NCBI RefSeq assembly: GCF_946998875.1
Contig: NZ_CAMQAY010000020.1
Location: forward strand, 1-22,455
DNA: 22,455 bases
Source: an uncultured Peptoniphilus sp.
Lineage (GTDB): Bacteria; Bacillota; Clostridia; Tissierellales; Peptoniphilaceae
Direction: 5' to 3'
Of the stretch, positions 6,506 to 13,201 are shown in pieces; position 1 is the first letter of the stretch, and every line of letters starts with the position of its first letter. A program made the translations under genes and the position numbers. Below the pieces are notes generated by a model. The model did not search any database and was not told the origin of the DNA. It saw only the letters and a list, made by a program, of their open reading frames with translations.

Positions 6506-7696
6506 TTATTTTTCTTCAAAATTTTTAAATACTGTGCTTAGGTTTTCTATTAAGTCCCTTGCCCTTAGGCTGGTCTTGGAATTTTTTCTTGCGTAAATGT
6601 CACCTGCAAGTCCGTGAACATAAACTCCAAGTCTTGCCGCATCAAACAGGTCATAATTTTTCATAAAGGCAGAGATTATTCCCGTCAAGACATCGCCTGA
6701 GCCTCCACTTGCCATGCCAGAGTTTCCTGTTTTATTTATATAGACTTCTTCTCCATCTGTGACAATAGTATTGTGTCCCTTCAAAACTAAAATCAATTTA
6801 TATTTTTTTGCAAAGTCTACTGAGAGTCTCTTACGATTATTTTTTATTTCTTCAAGGGATAAGCCAGTGAGCCTAGCAAACTCTCCTTCGTGAGGAGTTA
6901 AAATTGTAGTAAAATTTTTTCTCTCTTCCAATAAATTTAGGTTCTTTGACAAAATATTTAAGCCGTCAGCATCTATCAAGAGATTTTTTTCTGTCTTTAT
7001 TATTTTTTCAAAAACACCTTTGGCATATTCGCCAAGACCCATTCCTGGTCCCATAGCTACACAGTCAAGTCCTCCTAAAAAATTTTCCATTTCATCTAAA
7101 TCATGGAAAGTCTTTGCTATGGGCTCAATGAATTTTATGGACATGATGTCAAAAATTTCTCTTGGCACTATGTTATAGACTAGACCTGCCCCTGCTTTTA
7201 GGGCTGCATTAGATGACAGATAGGATGAACCAGTCATGCCAAGAGAGCCGCCCACTATGGCAATCTTTCCGAAGTCACCCTTGTGAGTGTCCTCATCTCT
7301 ATTTTTCCAAAGGGCTTTTAATTCCTGGTCTAAGATTATTTTTTCCTCAAAATTTTTTCCTGCAAGATCATCTTCACATAATTTTGCCACAGCCACTGCA
7401 TAATTTTTCTCGTGGCTAATGGATAAATAAAATTTTTTGTCAAAAACTTCTGCATGAGGAAGGTTTTCTATGTATTTTATTTTTATATCGTGAAAGGAAA
7501 TTTTACCAATGCCTGTAGTCATTGCCTTTGCCACAGCTTCTTTTGCAGCGTACATGCCTGCTATTCTCTCGTAGGGATTTTTTCTCTCTTCTATCCTTTT
7601 TATTTCATCTTCATTAAAAACTTTTGCCAAAAAATTTTCATGGTCCCTCATTATTTTTTTTATTCGATTTACTTCTACTATATCTATGCCTATCAA
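6506..7696 (-). CDS. acpS: Fused holo-ACP synthase (AcpS) and ADP-dependent NAD(P)H-hydrate dehydratase (NnrD)
   Basis: One 396-residue ORF contains two complete enzymes. Residues about 1-117 are AcpS, which transfers 4'-phosphopantetheine from CoA to acyl carrier protein: GIDIVEVNRI at 3-12 with Asp5, AAKEA with Glu53, and SISHE at 92-96. Residues about 120-396 are NnrD (YjeF C-terminal, ribokinase-like fold), which dehydrates damaged (S)-NAD(P)H hydrate using ADP: IAIVGGSLGMTGS (145-157), MGPGMG (215-220), DADGLN (242-247), LTPHEGEFARLTG (266-278), then GNSGMASGGSGDVLTGI with catalytic Asp335. The epimerase half (NnrE) usually fused to NnrD is absent. The start is TTG at 7696, supported by GGGGTGAG 4 nt upstream and by exact alignment with the AcpS N-terminus. 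It is transcribed divergently from tyrS. No frameshift is needed for the fusion. Confidence 0.93.
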   Translation of the reverse strand: MIGIDIVEVNRIKKIMRDHENFLAKVFNEDEIKRIEERKNPYERIAGMYAAKEAVAKAMTTGIGKISFHDIKIKYIENLPHAEVFDKKFYLSISHEKNYAVAVAKLCEDDLAGKNFEEKIILDQELKALWKNRDEDTHKGDFGKIAIVGGSLGMTGSSYLSSNAALKAGAGLVYNIVPREIFDIMSIKFIEPIAKTFHDLDEMENFLGGLDCVAMGPGMGLGEYAKGVFEKIIKTEKNLLIDADGLNILSKNLNLLEERKNFTTILTPHEGEFARLTGLSLEEIKNNRKRLSVDFAKKYKLILVLKGHNTIVTDGEEVYINKTGNSGMASGGSGDVLTGIISAFMKNYDLFDAARLGVYVHGLAGDIYARKNSKTSLRARDLIENLSTVFKNFEEK

Positions 7697-7709
7697 AGTC
7701 TCACCCCAT

Positions 7710-7738
7710 TTGACAATTTATTTATTTTCGATTATTAT
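7710..7738 (+). promoter_or_regulatory. Strong sigma-A-type promoter of tyrS
   Basis: A perfect TTGACA (7710-7715), a 17-nt spacer and TATTAT (7733-7738) predict transcription starting near 7745, giving a leader of about 155 nt that holds the T-box. The -10 overlaps, on the other strand, an extended -10 (TGATATAAT, 7742-7734) for acpS-nnrD, so the two promoters are divergent and interlocked. Confidence 0.8.
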
Positions 7739-7744
7739 ATCATA

Positions 7745-7898
7745 AATAGTATGAATATAAGACGGTGAAGATATACAGTAAGCGGGAGCTGAATTACAAT
7801 ATTGGAGTCTAATAATTTTTGAGGCCTCGGCGAAGAAAGGTGGTACCACGAATGCGTCCTTTCATCCCCTGGTCTCTTTTTATTTTTTTGGAGGAATT
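7745..7898 (+). promoter_or_regulatory. Tyrosine T-box leader of tyrS with a minimal Stem I
   Basis: The T-box consensus is clear: AAAGGTGGTACCACG at 7836-7850. It folds as the antiterminator GAAAGG (7835-7840)/CCTTTC (7858-7863), with the tRNA-end-binding bulge starting UGGU (7841-7844) and ACG/CGT capping a 4-nt loop. Upstream, a small Stem I can be drawn: AGAC (7760-7763)/GTCT (7807-7810); a kink-turn-like GGTGAA/GGA; GATAT (7770-7774)/ATATT (7799-7803); then a specifier loop with AGTA (7777-7780) facing GAA (7791-7793). The next triplet but one is TAC (7795-7797), a tyrosine codon. The stem is capped at once by AGC-GGGA-GCT (7781-7790). The distal Stem I arm and Stem II are missing. A T-rich tract (7876-7889) precedes the ribosome site. 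Uncharged tRNA-Tyr should raise tyrS expression. Confidence 0.85.
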
Positions 7899-7899
7899 T

Positions 7900-9126
7900 A
7901 TGGAAAATGTATATGATATTTTAAGTGAGAGAGGTTACCTAGACCAATGCACTTATGAAGATGAACTTAGGGAAATGCTTGGCAAAGAGCCTGTAACTTT
8001 TTATGTTGGCTTTGATGCAACTGCAGATTCTCTAACTCTTGGTCACTTCATTCAAATTAGAGTAATGCAACACATGCAAAGAGCAGGTCACATTCCTATA
8101 GCTCTACTTGGCGGCGGAACTACAACTATTGGCGATCCATCTGGCAAGAGCGACATGAGAACTCTTATGGATAGAAAGACAATCGACTACAATGCCAATA
8201 GATTTAAGGAACAAATTTCACAATTTTTAGATTTTTCTCATGGCAAGGGCATAATTGAAAACAATGCCGACTGGCTTTTAAAGTTAAATTTCTTGGAATT
8301 TGTAAGAGAAATTGGCGTTCACTTCTCTGTTAATAGGATGCTACAATTTGACTGCTACAAAAACAGAATGGAACAAGGACTTACTTTCTTTGAATTTTCT
8401 TACATGCTTATGCAATCCTATGACTTCTTGTACCTATATAGAAAGCACCACTGCAAGCTAGAAGTTGGCGGCTCAGACCAATGGTCAAACATACTTGGCG
8501 GCTACGAACTTGTTAGAAAATTAGAAAATGACAAGGTTTATGCCATGACCTTTAAACTTCTTACTACTGCAGCTGGTATCAAGATGGGCAAGACTATGGC
8601 TGGAGCAATTTGGCTTGACCCAGAAAAGACTACGCCATACGAAATGTTCCAATACCTAAGAAACTGTGACGATCGTGATGTTATTAAATTTATGAAGCTT
8701 CTAACTATGCTTCCTCTTGATAAAATTGCTGAATATGAAAAATTAGAAGGTGCAGAAATAAATAAGGCTAAAGAAGTTTTGGCTTACGAAGTTGTAAAAG
8801 ATGTTCATGGCGAAGAAGCTGCTAAGGCTGCCCTTGAGGCTTCACGCTCACTTTTCGGTGGAGAAAAAGATTCTGAAGACATTCCTGCAACAGAAATGCC
8901 AGCAGAAAAATTTGCTGAACCTGTTGGAATTTTAAATTTAATGACTGAACTAGGTCTAATTAAGACAAATTCTGAAGGCAGAAGACTAATAACTCAAGGT
9001 GGAGTTTCCCTTGACGATGAAAAAATAAGTGATCCTAAGCTTGAACTTACTAAGGATGATTTCAAAAATGGAGAAATTATCATTAGAAAGGGCAAGAAAG
9101 TTTACCACAAGGTTATTTTAAAGTGA
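7900..9126 (+). CDS. tyrS: Tyrosyl-tRNA synthetase
   Basis: A 408-residue class I synthetase that charges tRNA-Tyr in the cytoplasm. Visible are the GFDATADSLTLGHF segment with the HIGH-like LGHF (47-50), LLGGGTTTIGDPSGK (69-83), GGSDQWSN (190-197), the KMSKS-equivalent KMGKT (228-232) and a C-terminal S4 RNA-binding domain (about 340-408, with GRRLITQGGV and VSLDDEKI). The start is ATG 7900, with GGAGG 5 nt before it. A longer reading frame opening at 7819 runs through the T-box and is not the protein. Expression is under the T-box leader and the strong promoter at 7710. pepD follows after 7 nt, so the two are probably co-transcribed up to the hairpin at 10536. Confidence 0.97.
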   Translation: MENVYDILSERGYLDQCTYEDELREMLGKEPVTFYVGFDATADSLTLGHFIQIRVMQHMQRAGHIPIALLGGGTTTIGDPSGKSDMRTLMDRKTIDYNANRFKEQISQFLDFSHGKGIIENNADWLLKLNFLEFVREIGVHFSVNRMLQFDCYKNRMEQGLTFFEFSYMLMQSYDFLYLYRKHHCKLEVGGSDQWSNILGGYELVRKLENDKVYAMTFKLLTTAAGIKMGKTMAGAIWLDPEKTTPYEMFQYLRNCDDRDVIKFMKLLTMLPLDKIAEYEKLEGAEINKAKEVLAYEVVKDVHGEEAAKAALEASRSLFGGEKDSEDIPATEMPAEKFAEPVGILNLMTELGLIKTNSEGRRLITQGGVSLDDEKISDPKLELTKDDFKNGEIIIRKGKKVYHKVILK

Positions 9127-9133
9127 GGTTAAT

Positions 9134-10525
9134 ATGAATTTAGAACCAAAAAAAGTTTTTGATTATTTTGAAAAATTAGCAGGAATTCCTAGAGAATCAG
9201 GAAATGAAAAAGCTGTATCTGACTTTTTAAAAAAATTTGGAGAAGAGGCTGGCTATGAAGTTTATCAAGACGATTCTTTAAATATAATTATGGAAGTGCC
9301 TGCCACAAAGGGCATGGAAGATAGAGAAAAGGTGATCTTGCAAGGTCACATGGACATGGTTTGCGAAAAGGGCAAGGACTCAGACCACAACTTTTTAACT
9401 GATCCAATTGAACTAATAGTTGATGGCGACAAGCTTCATGCCAATGAAACAACTCTTGGCGCTGATGACGGCATTGGTGTTGCAATGGCAATGGCACTTG
9501 CAGAAGAAGAACATGGTCCCCTTAAAATTATTGTAACTGTGTCTGAAGAAACTGACATGCACGGAGCAAAGGACCTTGAGGCAAAATATCTTGAAGGCAA
9601 GTATTTAATCAACATCGACTCAGAAGAAGAAGGCATCCTAACAGTTTCATCTGCCGGTGGAAAATTACTTCACTCAAAATTAAAAGTTGAAAGAGAAGAC
9701 TTCAGAGGAGAAGCCTATGCACTTAAGCTTCACGGCTTTTTGGGCGGTCACTCTGGTATGGAAATTGCCAACAACAAGGGCAACATGATTAAGGTCATTG
9801 CAGAAATTTTAAATAAGCTTGATGATGCAAAATTAATTTCCCTTGACTGCGGCACAAAACAAAATGCAATCCCAAGAGAAGGTAAAGTTTCTCTTGTTTG
9901 TGACGAAGATAAATTAAAGGCTGCCATAGAATTTGTAAGGGACAAGTTTAAGGGCGTTGAAGGCGAGTTAATTATAGAATGTGAAAAAATTTCTCATGAG
10001 GGAAAAATAGTGACAGCTAAAGACACTGAAAAGCTTGCAAAATATTTACTTGAACTTCCAACTGGCCCTCACACTTTTATAAATGAAGCTAAAAAAGTTC
10101 TTGAATCATCATCAAACCTTGCCATAGCAAAACTTCTTGATGACACAATAGAAGTTTTCGTTTCACTAAGATTTGCATCTTCTTCACTTTCTGAAGACTT
10201 TGGAAATATTTATATGGACATAGTGAAAAAATTTGGCGCAGAAGCTGAATTTGAAAACCCATATCCTGAATGGGAATACAGAAAAGAATCTAAATTTAGA
10301 GAAATCGTAAAGGACATTTACAAGGAAATGAAGGGAGAGGAAATGGAAGAAGAGTTCACTCACGGTGGACTTGAATGTGGCGTCTTCTTCGAAAAGAATA
10401 AGGACCTTGACATTATTTCCATTGGACCAGACATTAGAGGAGCTCACTCACAAAAGGAAAATCTTTCAATTTCATCAACAAAGAGAGTTTACGACCACCT
10501 TGTAAAAGTTTTAAAGGCTCTTTAA
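9134..10525 (+). CDS. pepD: Aminoacyl-histidine dipeptidase PepD (M20C metallopeptidase)
   Basis: A 463-residue cytosolic dipeptidase of the PepD (carnosinase-like) group that hydrolyses Xaa-His and other dipeptides and needs two metal ions. Ligand motifs are in order: GHMDMV (His72, Asp74), LGADDGIG (Asp111), SEETDMHGA (Glu138/Glu139), NIDSEEEG (Asp162) and RGAHSQKENL near the end (His438). The family usually has ADNGIG; here the Asn is Asp, a mild difference. The dimerisation/lid domain lies between (about 185-380). The ATG at 9134 follows a GAGGTTAAT ribosome site 7 nt after tyrS. Length is close to the family norm. Co-transcription with tyrS under a tyrosine T-box would couple peptide breakdown to tyrosine supply (inference). 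A terminator hairpin follows. Confidence 0.94.
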   Translation: MNLEPKKVFDYFEKLAGIPRESGNEKAVSDFLKKFGEEAGYEVYQDDSLNIIMEVPATKGMEDREKVILQGHMDMVCEKGKDSDHNFLTDPIELIVDGDKLHANETTLGADDGIGVAMAMALAEEEHGPLKIIVTVSEETDMHGAKDLEAKYLEGKYLINIDSEEEGILTVSSAGGKLLHSKLKVEREDFRGEAYALKLHGFLGGHSGMEIANNKGNMIKVIAEILNKLDDAKLISLDCGTKQNAIPREGKVSLVCDEDKLKAAIEFVRDKFKGVEGELIIECEKISHEGKIVTAKDTEKLAKYLLELPTGPHTFINEAKKVLESSSNLAIAKLLDDTIEVFVSLRFASSSLSEDFGNIYMDIVKKFGAEAEFENPYPEWEYRKESKFREIVKDIYKEMKGEEMEEEFTHGGLECGVFFEKNKDLDIISIGPDIRGAHSQKENLSISSTKRVYDHLVKVLKAL

Positions 10526-10535
10526 TAAAAAAATT

Positions 10536-10562
10536 ATGGCTGTCATGAGGCAGCCATTTTTT
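10536..10562 (+). terminator. Rho-independent terminator of tyrS-pepD
   Basis: ATGGCTG (10536-10542) pairs with CAGCCAT (10551-10557) and is followed by a run of T. It lies 10 nt after the pepD stop. Confidence 0.9.
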
Positions 10563-10589
10563 ACTTCTTAAAATTCATCTAAGGGTAAA

Positions 10590-10612
10590 AAAAGAAAGCC
10601 CTAAGGGCTTCT
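10590..10612 (-). terminator. Terminator of the anti-sigma-like ATPase gene
   Basis: AAGCCC (10596-10601), loop TAA, GGGCTT (10605-10610). Read on the minus strand it follows the stop at 10634 and is succeeded by TCTTTTTTT. It is convergent with the pepD terminator. Confidence 0.85.
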
Positions 10613-10633
10613 CTGTAGTAAATATGTATTGGT

Positions 10634-11026
10634 TTATAATTTTTTTATTGCTATTACTTCGTTTTCATTTAAGATCAATTGGTCAGTAAGGGCCTCAACT
10701 ATTAAAAGTCCCCTGCCATTGCATCTTTTTTGAGTACAGTCATATAGAGCCGTGTCGAAGTTCACGCCCCTGCCCTCGTCTTTTACAATTATTTTTAAAG
10801 AATTCTTATCCAAAATAAGCTTTAGACAAACTTTTTTATTTAGGTCCTCTTCATTGCCATGCATGGCACCATTTACAACTAATTCATTTAAAATAACTTT
10901 TATATCAAATAATTTTTCTTGGTCTCTTATGAAGGGATTTAAATCCCTTATAGCTGAATCTAAAAAGTTTTTTATTAAAGATAAATCACTATTAACAAAT
11001 CCTTTGTATCTATATAAAGTATCCAT
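10634..11026 (-). CDS. RsbW/SpoIIAB-like anti-sigma-factor-type ATP-binding protein (GHKL fold), orphan
   Basis: A 130-residue single-domain HATPase of the serine-kinase/anti-sigma type. The N box is VILNELVVNGAMHGNE with Glu48 and Asn52, the G1 box is VKDEGRGVNF (Asp83, Gly85, Gly87) and the G2 box is NGRGLLIVEALTD (104-116), so ATP binding should be intact. The start is ATG 11026, with GGAG 8 nt upstream. A GTG at 11035 would add three residues but overlaps that ribosome site. Known relatives bind a sigma factor and phosphorylate an STAS anti-anti-sigma protein, and are usually encoded next to them. Neither partner is nearby, and the gene is monocistronic with its own terminator. Its target cannot be inferred from the window. 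Confidence 0.88.
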   Translation of the reverse strand: MDTLYRYKGFVNSDLSLIKNFLDSAIRDLNPFIRDQEKLFDIKVILNELVVNGAMHGNEEDLNKKVCLKLILDKNSLKIIVKDEGRGVNFDTALYDCTQKRCNGRGLLIVEALTDQLILNENEVIAIKKL

Positions 11027-11121
11027 AGTTATCACTCCATCTATTTAGAAATTACCCAATACTTTTGCCCTTTAAACTCTAAAGACTTCCTATAAATTTA
11101 TTAATTTTAAAATTTTACTGT

Positions 11122-11146
11122 ATTATATTTATCAATTTGTTATAAT
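11122..11146. promoter_or_regulatory. Divergent promoters for rubredoxin (+) and the anti-sigma-like gene (-)
   Basis: On the plus strand an extended -10, TGTTATAAT (TATAAT at 11141-11146), would start transcription near 11152, giving a leader of about 40 nt to rubredoxin; its -35 is weak. On the minus strand TATAAT (11127-11122) lies about 96 nt before the ATPase gene. Its surroundings (GATAAATATAAT...ACAGTAAA) resemble the SARP-operon promoter region. Confidence 0.55.
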
Positions 11147-11193
11147 GGAAATAGGCTTGAGAAAGCAATAATTTTTATTAGGAGGAAGATAGA

Positions 11194-11355
11194 ATGAAAA
11201 AATACGAATGCTCACTTTGCGGATACATTTATGATCCAGCAGTAGGCGACGAAGACAATGGAATCAAAGCAGGTACACCTTTTGAAAAACTTCCTGAAGA
11301 TTGGGTATGCCCACTTTGTGGAGCTGAAAAATCTGATTTTGAACCAGCTGAATAA
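11194..11355 (+). CDS. Rubredoxin
   Basis: A 53-residue iron protein that carries single electrons, typically to rubrerythrin, superoxide reductase or similar detoxifying enzymes in anaerobes. Two CxxC iron knuckles are present: Cys6-Cys9 (ECSLCGY) and Cys39-Cys42 (WVCPLCGA). The family-typical YIYDPAVGDEDNGIKAGTPF and LPEDW lie between them, so it is full length. The ATG is preceded by a strong AGGAGGAAG site. It has its own extended -10 promoter and a terminator-like hairpin, so it is probably a single-gene unit. It is too short for many gene callers but unmistakable. Confidence 0.97.
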   Translation: MKKYECSLCGYIYDPAVGDEDNGIKAGTPFEKLPEDWVCPLCGAEKSDFEPAE

Positions 11356-11360
11356 TAATA

Positions 11361-11388
11361 TTAAAGGAGGCTCCTGCCTTCTTTTTTT
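11361..11388 (+). terminator. Terminator after rubredoxin
   Basis: AAGG...CCTT hairpin with an inner short pairing and a bulged G (AAGGAGGCTCCTGCCTT), followed by CTTTTTTT, 8 nt after the stop. Confidence 0.7.
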
Positions 11389-11429
11389 GTGCAATTTTTT
11401 AATCTATAAAACTTTGTGCTTCTTAATAA

Positions 11430-11459
11430 AAAACCCCTTTACATAAGGTAAAGAGGTCT
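11430..11459 (-). terminator. Terminator after the PPK2 gene
   Basis: On the minus strand CCTCTTTAC and GTAAAGGGG form a 9-bp stem (one G-U pair) with loop CTTAT, followed by TTTTTTATT. It lies just after the stop at 11464. Confidence 0.88.
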
Positions 11460-11463
11460 TTTA

Positions 11464-12324
11464 TTAATCTTCTTCTAAAATTTTTTTCCACTTGTCTAAG
11501 CTGTCTAGTTCTTCCTTTGAAAGTTCAGGATACTGTGGGTCCATTTCCTTTAGTTTTTCTACAATAACTTCTGACACCAAGTACCTTGAGAACCATTTTC
11601 TGTCAGCTGGCACAATATACCAAGGAGCTCTTTTTGTGGAAGTGTTTACAAGCATGTCGGCATAGACCTTCATGTAATCGTCAAAATATCTTCTCTCTGT
11701 TATGTCTGATGAAGCGAACTTCCAATTTTTTTCTGGCCTTTCAATTCTCTCCATTAGTCTTTCCTTTTGCTCCTTTTTAGAAACATGAAGGAAGAATTTT
11801 ACAATTGTTATTCCATTGTTTGATAGGTATTCTTCAAAATTATTTATCTCTTCAAATCTCTTTTCCCAAATATCCTTAGTGACTAAGTTTTTTGGGAAGG
11901 GTTGGTCTAAAACTAAATTGTGAACTCTTGACACAAGGACATCTTCGTAGTGACTTCTGTTGAAAATTCCAATTTCGCCACGAGGAGGAAGTTCCTTGGC
12001 TACTCTCCAAAGATAATCGTGGTCTAGTTCGCCGTCACTTGGCTTTTTAAAAGGAACGACCTTTGTGCCCTGTGGATTTACCCCTGTCATAATATTTTTT
12101 ATGAGGGAGTCCTTGCCTGCAGCGTCCATGGCTTGAAGGACTATGAGAAGGGACTGATTGTTTTCTGCATAAAGCCTTTCGTGATAGTCACGCATCTTTT
12201 CTATATTTTTTGGAATTAAAACATCTTTAACTTCCTTTTTTTCAAGTTTACCATTGTAAGAAGTTGGTACATCGTACAAATTTAATTTTTTCTTTTCACT
12301 TACTAAATATTTTTCAGTATTCAT
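11464..12324 (-). CDS. PPK2-family polyphosphate:nucleotide phosphotransferase
   Basis: A 286-residue single-domain PPK2 (P-loop kinase fold) that uses polyphosphate to phosphorylate nucleotides, or runs in reverse. Walker A is MDAAGKDS (66-73); the Walker B/lid segment is GIFNRSHYEDVLVSRVH (119-135). RPEKNWKF and the APWYIVPADRKWF segment near the C-terminus are also typical. The sequence resembles the class that can phosphorylate both AMP and ADP (PPK2 class III), but the class is a guess from motifs. Its ATG shares one base with the stop of the upstream hydrolase (TAATG), so translation is coupled. A terminator follows directly. Confidence 0.93.
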   Translation of the reverse strand: MNTEKYLVSEKKKLNLYDVPTSYNGKLEKKEVKDVLIPKNIEKMRDYHERLYAENNQSLLIVLQAMDAAGKDSLIKNIMTGVNPQGTKVVPFKKPSDGELDHDYLWRVAKELPPRGEIGIFNRSHYEDVLVSRVHNLVLDQPFPKNLVTKDIWEKRFEEINNFEEYLSNNGITIVKFFLHVSKKEQKERLMERIERPEKNWKFASSDITERRYFDDYMKVYADMLVNTSTKRAPWYIVPADRKWFSRYLVSEVIVEKLKEMDPQYPELSKEELDSLDKWKKILEED

Positions 12325-13097
12325 TAAAATCCCGCCTTTTCCTTTGAAAACATAATTGCTGCTTCCAGCATTTGAGTTGTGATTTGATGGGAAGTCATGT
12401 CAAAAATTTGAAAGTCTAAAAGTTTTTTGTCACTGTAAAATTTTTCGATTTCCCTTGCAAAGGACTCCTGACCTCTTGGGTCAATTACATCGTCATCTTT
12501 CCCGTTATATAAAACCATGGCTCTGTCTTTAAAAATTTCTGGGCTAGCCATGGGATCCATGTCTAGGAAAAATTCATTGATTCTAAATTCTTCTTCCTCT
12601 ATTTTTTCCTGGTCCTTAATTTTATTTACTGAATCAACAAGGGCCTGCCAGTTGTTTACTCCATTAAAAATAAATGCCATTTTTAAATCTTTTTTAAAGG
12701 TATAGAGACCACCAGCAGTTATTGCTCCCATGGAGTGACCACCAACTGCAATTTGACTTTCTGGATATTTTTCTTCTATGTAGTTAAAAATTGAAGGTGC
12801 CTCTTCAATATTGTGCATAATGACCCTTAAAATATATTTTGCCTCCATGGACTTGTCCTCGTAATCTAAATTTATATCATTTCTCTCTCCATGATATCTT
12901 CCTTCAGGAAGGACTACTCTATATCCATAACTTGCAAAAATATTTCCGCGGAAAATTTGATTTTTCATTGAGGAACCCCAGCCATGATAAAAAATTATAG
13001 TCTTATTAGTTTTTTCTCTGGGCTCAATGATAAGTGCTGGCACATCGCCTATCTTTACCTTATCTATATTTGAATAATTCATTTTTAAATACTCCAT
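12324..13097 (-). CDS. Alpha/beta hydrolase (esterase/peptidase-like)
   Basis: A 257-residue cytoplasmic serine hydrolase with a complete triad: nucleophile Ser122 in GHSMG (120-124), an Asp around 201-203 in YNGKDDDVIDP, and His237 in DMTSHQIT. The HGW at 38-40 supplies the oxyanion hole. A short cap-like insertion (about 150-180, acidic) precedes the Asp. It resembles the YitV-like/dienelactone-hydrolase-type group; the substrate is unknown. The start is ATG 13097, with GGTGAGGTG just upstream; a GTG at 13109 lies within that ribosome site and is less likely. It is the first gene of a two-gene unit with PPK2 (1-nt overlap). Confidence 0.88.
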   Translation of the reverse strand: MEYLKMNYSNIDKVKIGDVPALIIEPREKTNKTIIFYHGWGSSMKNQIFRGNIFASYGYRVVLPEGRYHGERNDINLDYEDKSMEAKYILRVIMHNIEEAPSIFNYIEEKYPESQIAVGGHSMGAITAGGLYTFKKDLKMAFIFNGVNNWQALVDSVNKIKDQEKIEEEEFRINEFFLDMDPMASPEIFKDRAMVLYNGKDDDVIDPRGQESFAREIEKFYSDKKLLDFQIFDMTSHQITTQMLEAAIMFSKEKAGF

Positions 13098-13177
13098 AAT
13101 ACACCTCACCTACATTATATCCAAAATATTCTTAAAAGAAAATTTTTCCATAATTTATTTTAAGCGCCCCAATTAAG

Positions 13178-13198
13178 TGATATATTATTATCGGTGAT
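13178..13198 (+). promoter_or_regulatory. Possible mnmH extended -10 and ribosome site
   Basis: TGATATATT (13178-13186) resembles an extended -10, and GGTGAT (13193-13198) is the ribosome site for the TTG start at 13202. If correct, the leader is only about 10 nt. No clear -35. Confidence 0.4.
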
Positions 13199-13201
13199 AT
13201 T

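Noticed and set aside
7454..7768. 104-codon plus-strand ORF opposite the AcpS domain
   Set aside because: Antisense to a clear AcpS N-terminus and extends into the T-box region. Composition is that of a shadow frame.
7819..7899. N-terminal extension of TyrS by 27 residues
   Set aside because: It would be translated from the T-box leader itself. The ribosome site GGAGG and ATG at 7900 fit the family start.
10752..11048. 98-codon plus-strand ORF opposite the anti-sigma-like gene
   Set aside because: Shadow of the GHKL ATPase gene, which has intact N, G1 and G2 boxes on the minus strand.
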